Numbered from the stretch's first letter, positions 22,407-30,972 are shown. The stretch: 64,000 nt of DNA from Thermocatellispora tengchongensis (GCF_014202315.1 NZ_JACHGN010000017.1:1-64000); one strand, 5' to 3'. Notes: generated by a model not told the origin, from the letters alone. Numbers and translations are program-made.

Positions 22407-23773
22407 CATCGTTGCTGGTCCTGGACGTGGTGGGGCTGACCCCTCGGCTGCTGGCGCACATGCCGCGGCTGCGCGCCGTCGCCGCGGCCGGCTTCCAGGC
22501 CGAGCTGGGCACCGTCCTGCCCGCCGTCACCTGCCCGGTACAGTCGACGTTCCTCACCGGCCTCCCGCCGGCCGGGCACGGCATCGTCGGCAACGGCTGG
22601 TACTTCCGCGACCTCGGAGAGGTGCTCCTGTGGCGCCAGCACAACGCGCTCGTCGGCGGGGAGAAGGTGTGGCAGGCCGCCCGCCGCGAGCGGCCGAACC
22701 TCACGGTGGCCAACGTGTGCTGGTGGTACGCCATGGGCGCCGACGTCGACTGGACGATCACCCCCCGCCCGATCTACCACGCCGACGGGCGCAAGGAGCC
22801 CGACTGCTACACCTGGCCGCCCGAACTGCACGACGAAATCACCTCGACGCTGGGTGCCTTCCCTCTGTTCAGCTATTGGGGCCCGGGAGCGGGCATCGCC
22901 TCCTCGGCCTGGATCTGCCGCGCCACCCAGCAGGTCATGGCCACGCACGACCCCGATCTCACGCTGGCCTACGTCCCCCATCTCGACTACGACCTGCAAC
23001 GGTACGGCCCGTCCGACCCGCGTGCCGCCGCCGCGGCGGCCGAACTCGACACCGAGCTGGCGCCCCTGCTGGACGCCGCCGAGGCACAGGGCAGGACCGT
23101 CGTCGTGCTGTCGGAGTACGGCATCACCGACGTCTCCCGCCCGGTCGACGTCAACCGGATGCTCCGTGCAGAAGGACTGCTCCAGGTCTACACCCAGGCC
23201 GGCATGGAGTACCTCGATCCGTGGACCTCGCGCGCGTTCGCCGTCGCCGATCACCAGGTGGCGCACGTCTACGTCGCCGACCGCGCCGACGTGCCGGCCG
23301 TCGCCAAGCTCTGCGCGGCCCTGCCCGGCGTCGGCGACGTGCTGGACGAGGGCGGAAAGCGGGCACACGGCCTGGACCATCCCCGCTCAGGAGAGCTGGT
23401 CCTGCTCGCCGAGCCCGAGGCCTGGTTCACCTACTACTACTGGCTCGACGACGCCCGCGCGCCCGACTTCGCCCGCCTCGTCGAGATCCACCGCAAGCCC
23501 GGCTACGACCCCGCCGAGCTCTTCTTCGACCCCGCCGACCCCGGCGCCGCCAAGCGCAGGGCCGGCCTGGCGCTGCTGCGCAAGAAGCTCGGCCTGCGCT
23601 ACCTCATGAGCGTGGTCGGCCTCGACCACGGCGCCCGCGCCGTACGCGGCTCGCACGGCCTGCTTCCCCGCGATCCCGCCGACGCTCCGGTGCTCCTCTG
23701 CTCCGACCCGTCGGCCGCTGGGGAACGATTCGAAGCCACGGACATCAAGGACCTGCTGCTACGCCTCTTGTGA
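22403..23773 (+). CDS. eboF: Alkaline-phosphatase-superfamily nucleotide pyrophosphatase/phosphodiesterase (EboF-like)
   Basis: A 456-residue member of the type I phosphodiesterase / nucleotide pyrophosphatase family. Metal site and nucleophile: VLDVVG (D8), PAVTCPVQSTFLTG (nucleophile T43), PHLDYDLQRYG, VVVLSEYGITD and, near the C-terminus, RGSHGLLPRD. No signal peptide is visible, so it is predicted cytosolic. It would hydrolyse a phosphodiester or diphosphate, possibly releasing or activating the cluster's product. It is the last coupled gene of the operon (ATGA overlap with eboE); beyond it lie only remnants. Confidence 0.88.
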   Translation: MTSLLVLDVVGLTPRLLAHMPRLRAVAAAGFQAELGTVLPAVTCPVQSTFLTGLPPAGHGIVGNGWYFRDLGEVLLWRQHNALVGGEKVWQAARRERPNLTVANVCWWYAMGADVDWTITPRPIYHADGRKEPDCYTWPPELHDEITSTLGAFPLFSYWGPGAGIASSAWICRATQQVMATHDPDLTLAYVPHLDYDLQRYGPSDPRAAAAAAELDTELAPLLDAAEAQGRTVVVLSEYGITDVSRPVDVNRMLRAEGLLQVYTQAGMEYLDPWTSRAFAVADHQVAHVYVADRADVPAVAKLCAALPGVGDVLDEGGKRAHGLDHPRSGELVLLAEPEAWFTYYYWLDDARAPDFARLVEIHRKPGYDPAELFFDPADPGAAKRRAGLALLRKKLGLRYLMSVVGLDHGARAVRGSHGLLPRDPADAPVLLCSDPSAAGERFEATDIKDLLLRLL

Positions 23774-23775
23774 CG

Positions 23776-23982
23776 GTGACCGCCCCCGGCTCGGTGACGT
23801 ACGGGGCACCGCACCCGGGCGGCCGGAACTTGCTTCGGCCGCGAGGGCGACGTGGCGGCAGCACGATCGTCTGGCGCACCTGGATCGGCCCGGACAACCT
23901 GCCGCGGCGCCTGCACACCGTCGCCACCTTCGCGTACCTGCCTGAGGAGGACTGGGCGCTGAGGGCCCGCAGGAGACGTTAG
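23776..23982 (+). pseudogene. Lipoprotein-like fragment of unclear origin
   Basis: Directly after the EboF stop an open stretch reads VTAPGSVTYG and then VWRTWIGPDNLPRRLHTVAT, ending at a TAG at 23980-23982. The second strip resembles the beta-strand region of actinobacterial LolA/LppX-like lipoproteins, and the first resembles the extreme C-terminus of the same type, in reversed order. It looks like scrambled leftovers; no start, no signal peptide. Confidence 0.3.
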
Positions 23983-24107
23983 CCGCTGAAGTGCCGGCGG
24001 TTCTCAGCGGAGACGGTCAGTTGTCCACCGACTCGAACGGCGGTTGCACTGAGCGGCCAGTAATCTCCAAGCGGGATCTCCTCCATCGCGCAACGCGGAA
24101 GATCGGT

Positions 24108-25026
24108 ATGGGGTTCGCGGCGGTCCTGATCCTGACCGGCTGTGCCGAACAGCCCGTCACGACCCCTCCGCTGGAGGCGATGGGCGAGGCTGCGGGCGAC
24201 GGTCCCGCGGCCGCGTACTTCGAGTACGGCGAGCCGGCGTGGTGGCGCGCACTCGGTGTGACCATCGGTTCGGGCGAACAGCCCGCTTCCGGCACCGAGC
24301 CGGGGCGGCGCCGGCTTCCCGCGACCGGCTCCGATTCCGGTGAGCCGGCCCGCGCCGGAGTCGAACTGCCGCAGGTGACAGGGGTGGCCCCCTACGCCGC
24401 GGACCGGATGATCGCGATCGGCGTGCCCCCGAACCTCGCCTTCCGCTTCGATGGCGGTTTCGAGGCGAAGGCCGTGCGGGCCAAGCTGGAGGGGCTGGGG
24501 GCCAAGCCACGCCGCATCGGCGATCACGACGGCCTGTCCTTCGCCCCCGGCACCGATGTGGACTTGGCCAAGCTCCCCGTCCCGGTGACCGGTGTGCACA
24601 ACCAGTTCAACCAGATCGTCGTCACCGACTCCACGGTCGCCACGGCACCGGTTCCCGAGCCGATCACGGCCGTGCTCGGGGGCGAGCGGTCGCTGGCCGA
24701 CCGCCCGGAGCACGCCCCGGTGGCCGACTGCCTCGGTGATGTCGCCGCCGCCACCATCACCGCCCCCCAGAATCCCGGAACCGTGGCCTTGTACGGGGTG
24801 GGCCTGCGCCGCCCGGCGAACCTCGATGAGCAGCCGGTCAACGTGATCTGCGCGCTACCCATCCCTTCCGCTAATCCCCGCCGTCAAGAAGACGTTCACC
24901 ATTCGGCTCACTCCGGCCGCCACTTCGCGCGAAGGCAAGACGTTCGGCGAGCTGACCCAGGAGATCACACATGGCGAGGTCCGATCCGAAGACCACACCG
25001 TGCTGCGGGTCGTGGTGATGTCATAG
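24108..25026 (+). pseudogene. Putative secreted lipoprotein, frameshifted near its C-terminus
   Basis: From ATG 24108 the peptide MGFAAVLILTGCAEQP carries a short hydrophobic stretch and lipobox ILTGC, then about 240 residues with clear coding bias (AYFEYGEPAWWRALGVTIGS, VTGVAPYAADRMIAIGVPPN, GLGAKPRRIGDHDGLSFAPG). Near 24870 the sensible reading shifts by one frame and continues as VKKTFTIRLTPAATSREGKT and VRSEDHTVLRVVVMS to the stop at 25026. A single indel separates the parts. I do not recognise the family; the length and layout suit a cell-envelope sensor or structural lipoprotein. The true start may be slightly upstream because the signal peptide from ATG 24108 is short. Confidence 0.5.
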
Positions 25027-25196
25027 GAGGGGGACGCTGGCACGCTATGGCGATCCACCTCCGGTGAGCGGCGCCGAGCAGGGTGACGGCAGTCGAGAAC
25101 ACGGATGCCGCGAATCAACGTGCCTGATACGCGGACTCGGGGCCGGCCGGCTCGCCGCGCCTTCCCGGGCGCCCGGTGACCCGGCGTGTCGGGAGC

Positions 25197-25788
25197 TCAC
25201 GTCGAGGGCGGCATGTCGTCGGTCAGCCCGTACAAGGACTCCTCCACTCCCATCAGATGGTTCGCCCTTCTGATCCAGGCCCGCTCCGGATCGCGTGCCG
25301 CGAGCGCCTTCCAGATCGCGAGATGTTCTCCGTGGGTACGCCGGTCCGCGCGCTTCTCGTGGAGGCTGCGCCACAGGGTGCGCGTACTGTGCGGCTGGCG
25401 AACGCGTCGAGAAGTCCGGCCAGGACCGGGTTACCGCTGTTCATGGCGATTATGCGGTGGAACTCGATGTCGATCTCGGGGCGTATCGAGGCGGCCGTCG
25501 CGAGCTGCTGGAACACCCGGATCGGGTCATCGGTCGACAAGACCGTGACCGCGGTGCTGAGCTTGATCCGGCTGGTGGACGCGGCGGCGGCGTTGACGAC
25601 GGCGGTCGGTGAGGACAGCGGCATCGTGCGCATGTGGTGCTCACCCACGCCGAAGAAGTCCAGCCCGACCTCGTCGGCGAGCTTGATGGCCTCCAGCACG
25701 TCGCGGACGGCCTGCGCGGTGGGACCGCGGCCGCCGTCTGCCAGCAGCGGGGTGTTGCCGAAGGAGTAGAGGCCGAGTTCGAAGGTCA
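25197..25788 (-). pseudogene. Chimeric remnant: luciferase-like monooxygenase N-terminus joined to GntR FCD domain C-terminus
   Basis: From ATG 25788 (minus) the frame reads the N-terminus of a flavin-dependent LLM-class oxidoreductase (FELGLYSFGNTPLL; LDFFGVGEHHMRTMPLSSPT; AAASTSRIKLSTAVTVLSTD; VFQQLATA). Around 25510 it passes in frame into the C-terminal FCD domain of a FadR-type GntR regulator (DIEFHRIIAMNSGNPVLAGL, LDAFASRTVRA). A frameshift near 25385 moves the rest to another frame (LWRSLHEKRADRRTHGEHLA, LYGLTDDMPPS, stop 25197-25199). Two unrelated genes have been joined by deletion. Neither part can be functional. Confidence 0.55.
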
Positions 25789-25844
25789 TGACCGGTCCCA
25801 GAGGTTTCTCGGAGGGCGTAGGGGCCGAAGTGCTCCAGGCGACG

Positions 25845-26495
25845 AACACGGCGAGCAGGAACAGGACCGCGTTGAAGGCTCGGGTGCGGATCCTGGTGAA
25901 GGCATCGAGCGCGGTGTCGTCGGCGTCTGGGAGGGTGTGCAGGTACTTCTCGGTGGTGGCGATGCTGGCCCAGGCGTTCCTTGACGACTTGAAGGTCGGC
26001 GCCGTCGGCGAGGAGCCAGGAGGCGTGGGCGTGGCGCAGGCCGTGCATGCGGACGTGGATGTGGAGGCCGGCGGCGGTGAGGGCGGGGAGCCAGATCTGC
26101 TTTCTGAACCGGTCGCGGGGGATGTGGCCGTCGGTGTCGCGGGTGTGCGGAGTTCTGGGGGAGTCCTTGCCGGCGGCGTGGCGTTCGGCGCGGTAGATGG
26201 CGTAGGCGTCCTTGCGGTGGCGGCATTTGGATTTGCCGGTGGAGTAGCCGCTGATGGTGCCGTGGCGGTAGGTGCGTCCGGCGGCGTTGGGTTCGGTGAA
26301 GCCGAGCTTGTCCGAGTTGGGGGCCACGCGTAGGGAGCGGGCTCTTGGTTGTGGGTGAAGAGCAGGTCGTCGGTGGCCAGGTTGCGTTCGGTGATGTGGG
26401 CTTGGATCTTGAGGGCGAGGTGGAAGGTGAGCTTGAGCCGCCGGTACTCCTTGTCCTTGGGGTAGTCCTTGATGAGGAAGCGGCGGCCTTGGGGT
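25845..26495 (-). pseudogene. Tyrosine recombinase (integrase) remnant with frameshifts
   Basis: Minus-strand reading gives a phage-type actinobacterial integrase over several frames: FLIKDYPKDKEYRRLKLTFH and TERNLATDDLLFTHNQEPAP (frame 1), then FTEPNAAGRTYRHGTISGYS, KCRHRKDAYAIYRAERHAAG, HVRMHGLRHAHASWLLADGA, DLQVVKERLGQ (frame 2; contains the catalytic HxLRH), then SIATTEKYLHTLPDADDTAL (frame 1, with the catalytic Tyr). At least two indels break it. It is flanked by an IS630 remnant and the LLM/FCD chimera. No tRNA gene or attachment site is visible nearby. Confidence 0.65.
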
Positions 26496-26815
26496 GGAAT
26501 TTCGGGGTGATCCTTCCAGGCGGCGATGGCCAGCTCGTCGCGTTCGGCGGCCCGGCGGGAGGGGGCCTGCCGGCTCCAGCCGAGCCGGTGCAGCAGGGAA
26601 CAGACGGTCTCCAGCGCCCGCCGACACCGGTTGGCCGGTATGCGTGACACCCGGAACTCCCGCGCGACCTGGGCATCACCGGCGGCTTCGGCGAAGCGGC
26701 CGCCCGCCCGCATCCGCACCTGCTCGCGGCGTAATCGCTGCTCGGCGGTCACGCCACCACCATCGGGATACCTCGGCACCGGAGCTGTCACCGCAACGAC
26801 CGTATGCCGGCTCAC
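26496..26815 (-). pseudogene. IS630-like transposase remnant
   Basis: The minus-strand frame from 26815 reads PRYPDGGGVTAEQRLRREQV, DAQVAREFRVSRIPANRCRR, then after an internal loss LLHRLGWSRQAPSRRAAERD, ELAIAAWKD. This is the helix-turn-helix N-terminal part of IS630-type transposases with its middle section deleted, and it merges into the integrase remnant without a stop. No DDE catalytic domain remains. Confidence 0.6.
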
Positions 26816-27010
26816 TCCCAGGCCAGGCCATATAACCCTGCCCTCTGAACGTCTCTATGAATCTACAACGTAAAGGCGTTGGCGTTTAGTGGCCCGCTCA
26901 CGAGCGAGGGATGCCGTGGAAGCGTCACTCGTGATCTCTGCGACACGAGCAGCCATAAGGGTCAGGGCTTGCGGGGCTGCCAAGAAGAAATCTCCCGCCC
27001 TGTGTGCGAA

Positions 27011-27051
27011 CCGTCACTGATTGATTACTATACGTTCTGAGTGTGTGACGG
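27011..27051 (+). promoter_or_regulatory. Inverted repeat flanking a TATACG-like -10, ahead of the small secreted gene
   Basis: CCGTCAC (27011-27017) and GTGACGG (27045-27051) are perfect reverse complements separated by 27 bp that contain an AT-rich TTGATTACTATACGTT. This is 25-60 bp upstream of the GTG at 27075. It could be an operator around the promoter, or a symmetric sigma/activator site; function is inferred only from position. Confidence 0.3.
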
Positions 27052-27074
27052 CGTGAAACGAATTAGGGGGACGC

Positions 27075-27449
27075 GTGACCCGAGCCGGCGGAGTGATCGC
27101 GATGGTGGCCACGGGCCTGAACCTGGTCTTCGCGGCGACGGCGCCGACGAAAGGCGCCGGCTGGAGCGATACTCACGGGCACGGCAGTGTGACGGTGCCG
27201 GCCGATCGGTCGATGATCAAAGTGTGCGACGGGCGGAAGGACGACCTCGCGTACAAGGCGGTCTGGCACAACGACAACTCTCTGGACGCCCGCGACTCCT
27301 TCGAGGTGGTGGCGCCCCAGGGCGGATGCGCCACCGACACCTCCCTCTTCGGTTCGGTCAAGGTCTTCAAGCTCTGTCACGGGCGCGTTAGCGGGAACCG
27401 TGTCAACTGGACCGGTTGCAAAGCCGCGGTCTGGCCCGGTGGCCGCTGA
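27075..27449 (+). CDS. Small secreted protein of unknown function
   Basis: A 124-residue protein with an N-terminal signal peptide (GGVIAMVATGLNLVFAATAP), then a basic mature part with four cysteines (VCDGR, GGCATD, KLCHGR, TGCKAA), probably two disulfides. Start GTG 27075 lies 8 bp after AGGGGG. VPADRSMIKVCDGRKDDLAY fits a family of small exported proteins common in Streptosporangiaceae/Streptomyces, with no known activity. It is monocistronic. Residue composition (V, K, N, G) and the disulfide pattern suggest an extracellular binding or structural role; not provable from sequence. Confidence 0.6.
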   Translation: MTRAGGVIAMVATGLNLVFAATAPTKGAGWSDTHGHGSVTVPADRSMIKVCDGRKDDLAYKAVWHNDNSLDARDSFEVVAPQGGCATDTSLFGSVKVFKLCHGRVSGNRVNWTGCKAAVWPGGR

Positions 27450-27520
27450 CCTGCACTCCGGCGACGATCACTCCACTGGCGGCCTCCCGTGTTACCGGGA
27501 GGTCGCCGATGCGACGATGG

Positions 27521-27754
27521 TCAGGGTTCGGTGCCGCCGAGCCGGCTTTGGATGTCGGCCTGCTTCTGCTCGACGAGTGTGCTGATCAGCGTGGCCAGGC
27601 CCAGCGCGACACCGGCGATGATCGCGGTGATGATCGCCCACTCCACGGCGGAGGCGCCGCGTGTCGGGGCCGTGCGGGCGCGATGCGTGCGCACGGCCAG
27701 GCAGGCCCGCAGGTAGATGATCCATGGGTGCTCCAGCATGATCGGCTTCCGCAT
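27521..27754 (-). CDS. Flp-type (type IVb) pilin-like small protein
   Basis: A 77-residue protein with an N-terminal basic stretch, the prepilin-like processing region TRGASAVEWAIIT (G-A-S-A-V-E) and a single membrane helix ITAIIAGVALGLATLISTLV, which together match Flp/Tad pilins (usual motif GATAVEYGLI). The start ATG 27754 is preceded by GAGGA. Tad pilins are cut by a TadV/CpaA prepilin peptidase and assembled at the membrane; no tad assembly genes lie in this window, so it is an orphan here. The N-terminal leader is longer than usual (about 40 residues). Confidence 0.55.
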   Translation of the reverse strand: MRKPIMLEHPWIIYLRACLAVRTHRARTAPTRGASAVEWAIITAIIAGVALGLATLISTLVEQKQADIQSRLGGTEP

Positions 27755-27835
27755 TTCACGTCCTCGCACGACGGTGTGATCACTGATGGCGATGTTCGAT
27801 CAGCAAATTGTGATCCACCTGGCCGTGAGGAGATC

Positions 27836-28201
27836 GTGAAACCGGGGCGGAATCTGGAACTCCACCGCGTGTGTGCCGGGGGTGCCCGAGGCGTCCCGGT
27901 TATGACCATCGCGCTGCCGGGGCATGGGTGGTCGGCGGAGGAGGAACTGGCCGGGATCGTCCGTCAGGGGCGGTGGCGGGGCGCGTGGAGTTCGACGTTC
28001 TATGTCAGTGATGCGGTCGGCCGGTCCTTGCCATGGAGGCCGTGGTCGAGGTGCCCGTTCGTGGCGGCACCGCTGTCGGTGCTGTGGGGGACGGAGGGCG
28101 AGGTAGAGGAAGTTCTGGGTGTCCGGCAGGGCGATGGGGGGCGAAGGAGGGAAGGCGTCGATGGCGGGGGTTGTGGCGTCGGGTTACTGTTTGATCAGTG
28201 A
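27836..28201 (+). CDS. Hypothetical short protein
   Basis: A weak call. A frame from GTG 27836 (AGGAG just upstream, though only 3 bp away) reads LELHRVCAGGARGVPVMTIA, LPGHGWSAEEELAGIVRQGR, WRGAWSSTFYVSDAVGRSLP and then becomes less protein-like from about 28020. The first 60 residues look coding; the rest may be out of frame. Alternative starts are GTG 27825 and ATG 27904. Family not recognised. It ends next to an IS5-type transposase remnant, so the 3' part may be disrupted. Confidence 0.25.
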   Translation: MKPGRNLELHRVCAGGARGVPVMTIALPGHGWSAEEELAGIVRQGRWRGAWSSTFYVSDAVGRSLPWRPWSRCPFVAAPLSVLWGTEGEVEEVLGVRQGDGGRRREGVDGGGCGVGLLFDQ

Positions 28202-28208
28202 GCACTTT

Positions 28209-28510
28209 TCATCCTGAATGGCGGCCTTCTTCGATGAGCTGCAGGACGAGGATGGCCTGCACCATCGTGGTGGCGCGGTGCAGGCAGCAGGGCAGCCGGG
28301 GCAGGACCTTCCAGGTCTTCCCGGTGGCAACGGCGCGTTCTCCGCAGGCGCGGATGCGAGCGTGCGGGCGGTTGACCGAGCGCTGATGGCGCGACAGCGG
28401 CGGTCGCAGCCGATGGCCTTTGAACGGCGTGCGGATGCTGGCACCCGCGCTTTGATATTCCTTGTCGGCGAAGGTCTTCGCCCCTGCGGCGGTCAGCGCG
28501 TCGATCAGGC
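28209..28510 (-). pseudogene. IS5-family (IS1647-like) transposase C-terminal remnant
   Basis: The minus strand reads the last 100 residues of a DDE_Tnp_4-type transposase: TAAGAKTFADKEYQSAGASI, RTPFKGHRLRPPLSRHQRSV, NRPHARIRACGERAVATGKT, WKVLPRLPCC, ATTMVQAILVL, and the stop at 28209. The wording matches IS5-family elements widespread in Actinobacteria. Upstream of 28510 the frame enters unrelated sequence. A GTTTGATCAGTGAGCAC strip at about 28187-28206 could be the old right end. Confidence 0.6.
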
Positions 28511-28518
28511 CGGTGGCG

Positions 28519-28585
28519 GGGTGGACCGAGGAGGCATTCGACAGGCTCGTCGCCACCAATCTCAAGGGGCCGTTCTTCCTCACAG
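28519..28585 (+). pseudogene. Short SDR oxidoreductase fragment
   Basis: A 22-codon strip WTEEAFDRLVATNLKGPFFL matches the mid-region of short-chain dehydrogenases (usual form: W-D-x-x-x-x-V-N-L-K-G-P-F-F-L-T). Coding character ends on both sides. It abuts the transposase remnant, so the IS probably once interrupted this gene. Nothing recognisable is found from 28586 to 28700. Confidence 0.4.
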
Positions 28586-28700
28586 TGTCCGTACCTCGGG
28601 GGCGGATGGCCGTCAGCGCCGCTGCAGCTTCGCGACCAGCAGGTTCGAGTCGTTCCCGACCAGGTTGGCGCCGTTGGTCACATAGGCCCGCGGTCACCGC

Positions 28701-29381
28701 TCAGGCGTGGAACCTGGTGGTCTCGCCCAGGCCGGCCCGTGGCAGGGGGAAGTTGTTCACCGGGGCGGAGGTGTCGGCGTAGCCGAAGGAGACGCCGAAC
28801 AGGATCTTCCCGGTGCGGATGCCGAGTGACTCGCGGATGGTGTCGGCGTAGAAGCCCAGCAGTCCCTGGGGGCAGCTCGCGATGCCGTACGCGGTCAGCG
28901 CCAGGAGCAGCGTCTGGGCGTACATGCCGGCGTCGGCCGCCATGCGCACCTCGGCGGTGGGCGGCAGGAAGATCAGCGCGACGTGTGGCGCACCGTAGAA
29001 GCGCAGGCTCTCGGCGTCGTACGCGGCGCGCGCCTCGTGGTCGCCGGGGGCGATGCCGAGCGCGCCGTACATCGCCGCGCCGAACTGCGCGCGCCGCCGC
29101 CGGTGGACCTCGCCGTACCACTCGTCGTCGTAGGGGAAGTCCAGCGTCATGCGCCCCTGTCCGTGGGCGGCGAGCAGGTCCTTGCTCAGCCGGTCGCGCG
29201 CCCCTCCGCTGACGACCTCGACCTGCCAGGGCTGGGTGTTGGAGTTGGACGGAGCCGCCGTGGCCAGGGAGAAGACCGCCCGCAGCGTCCGTTCGGGCAC
29301 AGGCTCCGGGCGGAAGGCGCGGACGGCGCGTCTGCCGCGGATGAGCCTCTCGGCGTGCTCGGGCGGGAAATCCGCGATCAT
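28701..29381 (-). CDS. Nitroreductase family FMN-dependent oxidoreductase
   Basis: A 226-residue nitroreductase. The FMN-binding start IRGRRAVRAFRPEPVP, the substrate/FMN strip ATAAPSNSNTQPWQVEVVSG, and IASCPQGLLGFYADTIRESL plus GILFGVSFGYAD-like end are all present. Enzymes of this family reduce nitroaromatics, quinones or flavins using NAD(P)H and FMN, acting as dimers. The ATG 29381 overlaps the stop of the PEBP gene (ATGA), making it the last gene of the minus-strand catabolic operon. The exact substrate is unknown; the aromatic-hydroxylase context fits an aromatic substrate. Confidence 0.85.
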   Translation of the reverse strand: MIADFPPEHAERLIRGRRAVRAFRPEPVPERTLRAVFSLATAAPSNSNTQPWQVEVVSGGARDRLSKDLLAAHGQGRMTLDFPYDDEWYGEVHRRRRAQFGAAMYGALGIAPGDHEARAAYDAESLRFYGAPHVALIFLPPTAEVRMAADAGMYAQTLLLALTAYGIASCPQGLLGFYADTIRESLGIRTGKILFGVSFGYADTSAPVNNFPLPRAGLGETTRFHA

Positions 29382-29923
29382 CGGGCTCCTCCCGCCTCCG
29401 CGGTCGCGGTCAGGACGGCGCGGCCCAGGATGTGGCCGCTCATGGTGAAGCCCAGGAAGGCGGGCGTGGTGTCGCGGTCCACCCCGATCTTCTCCACGTC
29501 CAGCGCGTGGACCACGATGAAGTACCGGTGCCGTCCGTGGCCGGCCGGCGGGGCGGCGCCGATGTACCGGGCGGCGCGTACGTCGTTGGGGATGCGCACC
29601 GCTCCGGGCGGCAGCAGCGCGCCGGTGTCGTCGCCCGCGCCGGTGGCCAGCTCGGTCACGGAGGCGGGGATGTCGGCCACCGCCCAGTGCCAGAATCCGG
29701 AGCCGGTCGGGGCGTCCGGGTCGTACATCGTGACCGCGTAGCTCCTGGTGCCCTCGGGGGCGCCGGACCAGGACAGGTGCGGGGAGATGTCCTCTCCGCC
29801 GGGTACGCCGAAGATCCCCGACCAGTGGACGAGGGGCAGCGGCTCGCCGTCGGCGAGGTCCCTGCTGGTCAGCGTGAAGCCCGGGACCTCGGGCAGGCGG
29901 GCGAACGGGTCGTTCTCCGACAT
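29378..29923 (-). CDS. YbhB/YbcL family Raf kinase inhibitor-like (PEBP) protein
   Basis: A 181-residue phosphatidylethanolamine-binding-protein-like protein. Marker strips: FTLTSRDLADGEPLP, GGEDISPHLSWSGAPEGTRS, YAVTMYDPDAPTGSGFWHWA (the family's D-P-D-A-P), and GRHRYFIVVHALDVEKIGVD. No signal peptide. Bacterial PEBPs have no established enzymatic role. Start ATG 29923. It lies 20 bp after the alcohol dehydrogenase stop and overlaps the nitroreductase start, so it is cotranscribed with both. Confidence 0.85.
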   Translation of the reverse strand: MSENDPFARLPEVPGFTLTSRDLADGEPLPLVHWSGIFGVPGGEDISPHLSWSGAPEGTRSYAVTMYDPDAPTGSGFWHWAVADIPASVTELATGAGDDTGALLPPGAVRIPNDVRAARYIGAAPPAGHGRHRYFIVVHALDVEKIGVDRDTTPAFLGFTMSGHILGRAVLTATAEAGGAR

Positions 29924-29943
29924 GCGATCTCTCTTTTCCAGAA

Positions 29944-30972
29944 CTAGGGGACCAGGATGGCGCGGCCTCGGATGCGGCCGAGGGCGAGGTCGTCGAGCGC
30001 TCGCGGCGCCTCCTCCAGCGGGTACCGCACGGTGTGCAGGGTGACCTTGCCCGCCTGGGCGAGCACCATCAGCTCGGCGAGGTCGGTGTAGGTGCCCACC
30101 ATGTTGCCGATTACATTCTTCTCCTCCGCCACCAGCGCCATGGTGGGGATCCACAGCTCGCCGCCATAGCCGACGACGAACAGGGAGCCGGCGGGGGCGG
30201 TCATCTCCCACGCGTCCTGTTCCGCGCCCTGCTCGGCGACGAAGTCGAACACCACGTCCGCGCCCCGGCCTCCGGTCAGGGCCCGCACGGCCTCGACGTG
30301 GTCGCCGTCGGCCGGCACGGTCGCGTCCGCGCCGATGCTTGCGGCCAGATGGAGCGCGCCGGGGTTGCGGTCCACCACGATGATCCTGGCGGCGGTGAGC
30401 GCGGCCAGGGCCTGGACGCCGATGTGGCCCAGGCCGCCCGCGCCCAGCACCACCGCGGAGGTGCCCGGGTGGAGCAGCGGCAGGGCCTTGCGCACCGCGT
30501 GGTAGGCGGTGATGCCCGCATCGGCCAGCGCGGCCACGTCGGCGGGGTCGGTGTCCGGGTCGAGCCGTACGCAGGCCCGCGCGGTGGTGCGCAGGTACTC
30601 CGCCATGCCGCCGTCGTGGCCGGACACGCCGGGGAAGAACGCGTCGGCGCACTGCATGTCCCGTCCGGCACGGCAGGCCGGGCACAGGCCGCAGGACGGC
30701 TGGGGGTGCAGGATCACCGTGTCGCCGACCCTGACGTTGGTGACGCCCTCGCCGACCGCGTGCACCCAGCCGGCGTTCTCGTGGCCGATCGTGTAGGGCA
30801 GCCGCGGCGCCATCGCCTCGGCCCACTGCCCCTCGATGATGTGCAGGTCGGTACGGCAGACGCCGGCGCCGCCGATCCGCACGATCACGTCCAGCGGGCC
30901 GGACGGCTCCGGCTCAGGGACCTCATCCACGACCGGGTGCTTGTGGTAGTCGTGCAGTCGCACGGCCTTCAT
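29944..30972 (-). CDS. Zinc-dependent alcohol dehydrogenase (MDR family)
   Basis: A 342-residue medium-chain dehydrogenase. Catalytic zinc ligands C39 (GVCRTDLH) and H64/E65 (GHEN); structural zinc cysteines C94, C97, C100, C108 (CGLCPACRAGRDMQC); NAD-binding VLGAGGLGHIGVQ. It oxidises an alcohol or aldehyde with NAD(P). ATG 30972 overlaps the TGA of the shifted MFS frame (CGATGA). The operon context suggests it works on an aromatic or derived alcohol. Confidence 0.88.
   Translation of the reverse strand: MKAVRLHDYHKHPVVDEVPEPEPSGPLDVIVRIGGAGVCRTDLHIIEGQWAEAMAPRLPYTIGHENAGWVHAVGEGVTNVRVGDTVILHPQPSCGLCPACRAGRDMQCADAFFPGVSGHDGGMAEYLRTTARACVRLDPDTDPADVAALADAGITAYHAVRKALPLLHPGTSAVVLGAGGLGHIGVQALAALTAARIIVVDRNPGALHLAASIGADATVPADGDHVEAVRALTGGRGADVVFDFVAEQGAEQDAWEMTAPAGSLFVVGYGGELWIPTMALVAEEKNVIGNMVGTYTDLAELMVLAQAGKVTLHTVRYPLEEAPRALDDLALGRIRGRAILVP

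Noticed and set aside
26496-27100. tRNA gene or att site beside the integrase remnant
   Set aside because: No cloverleaf or flanking direct repeat could be found by eye; the integrase itself is broken.
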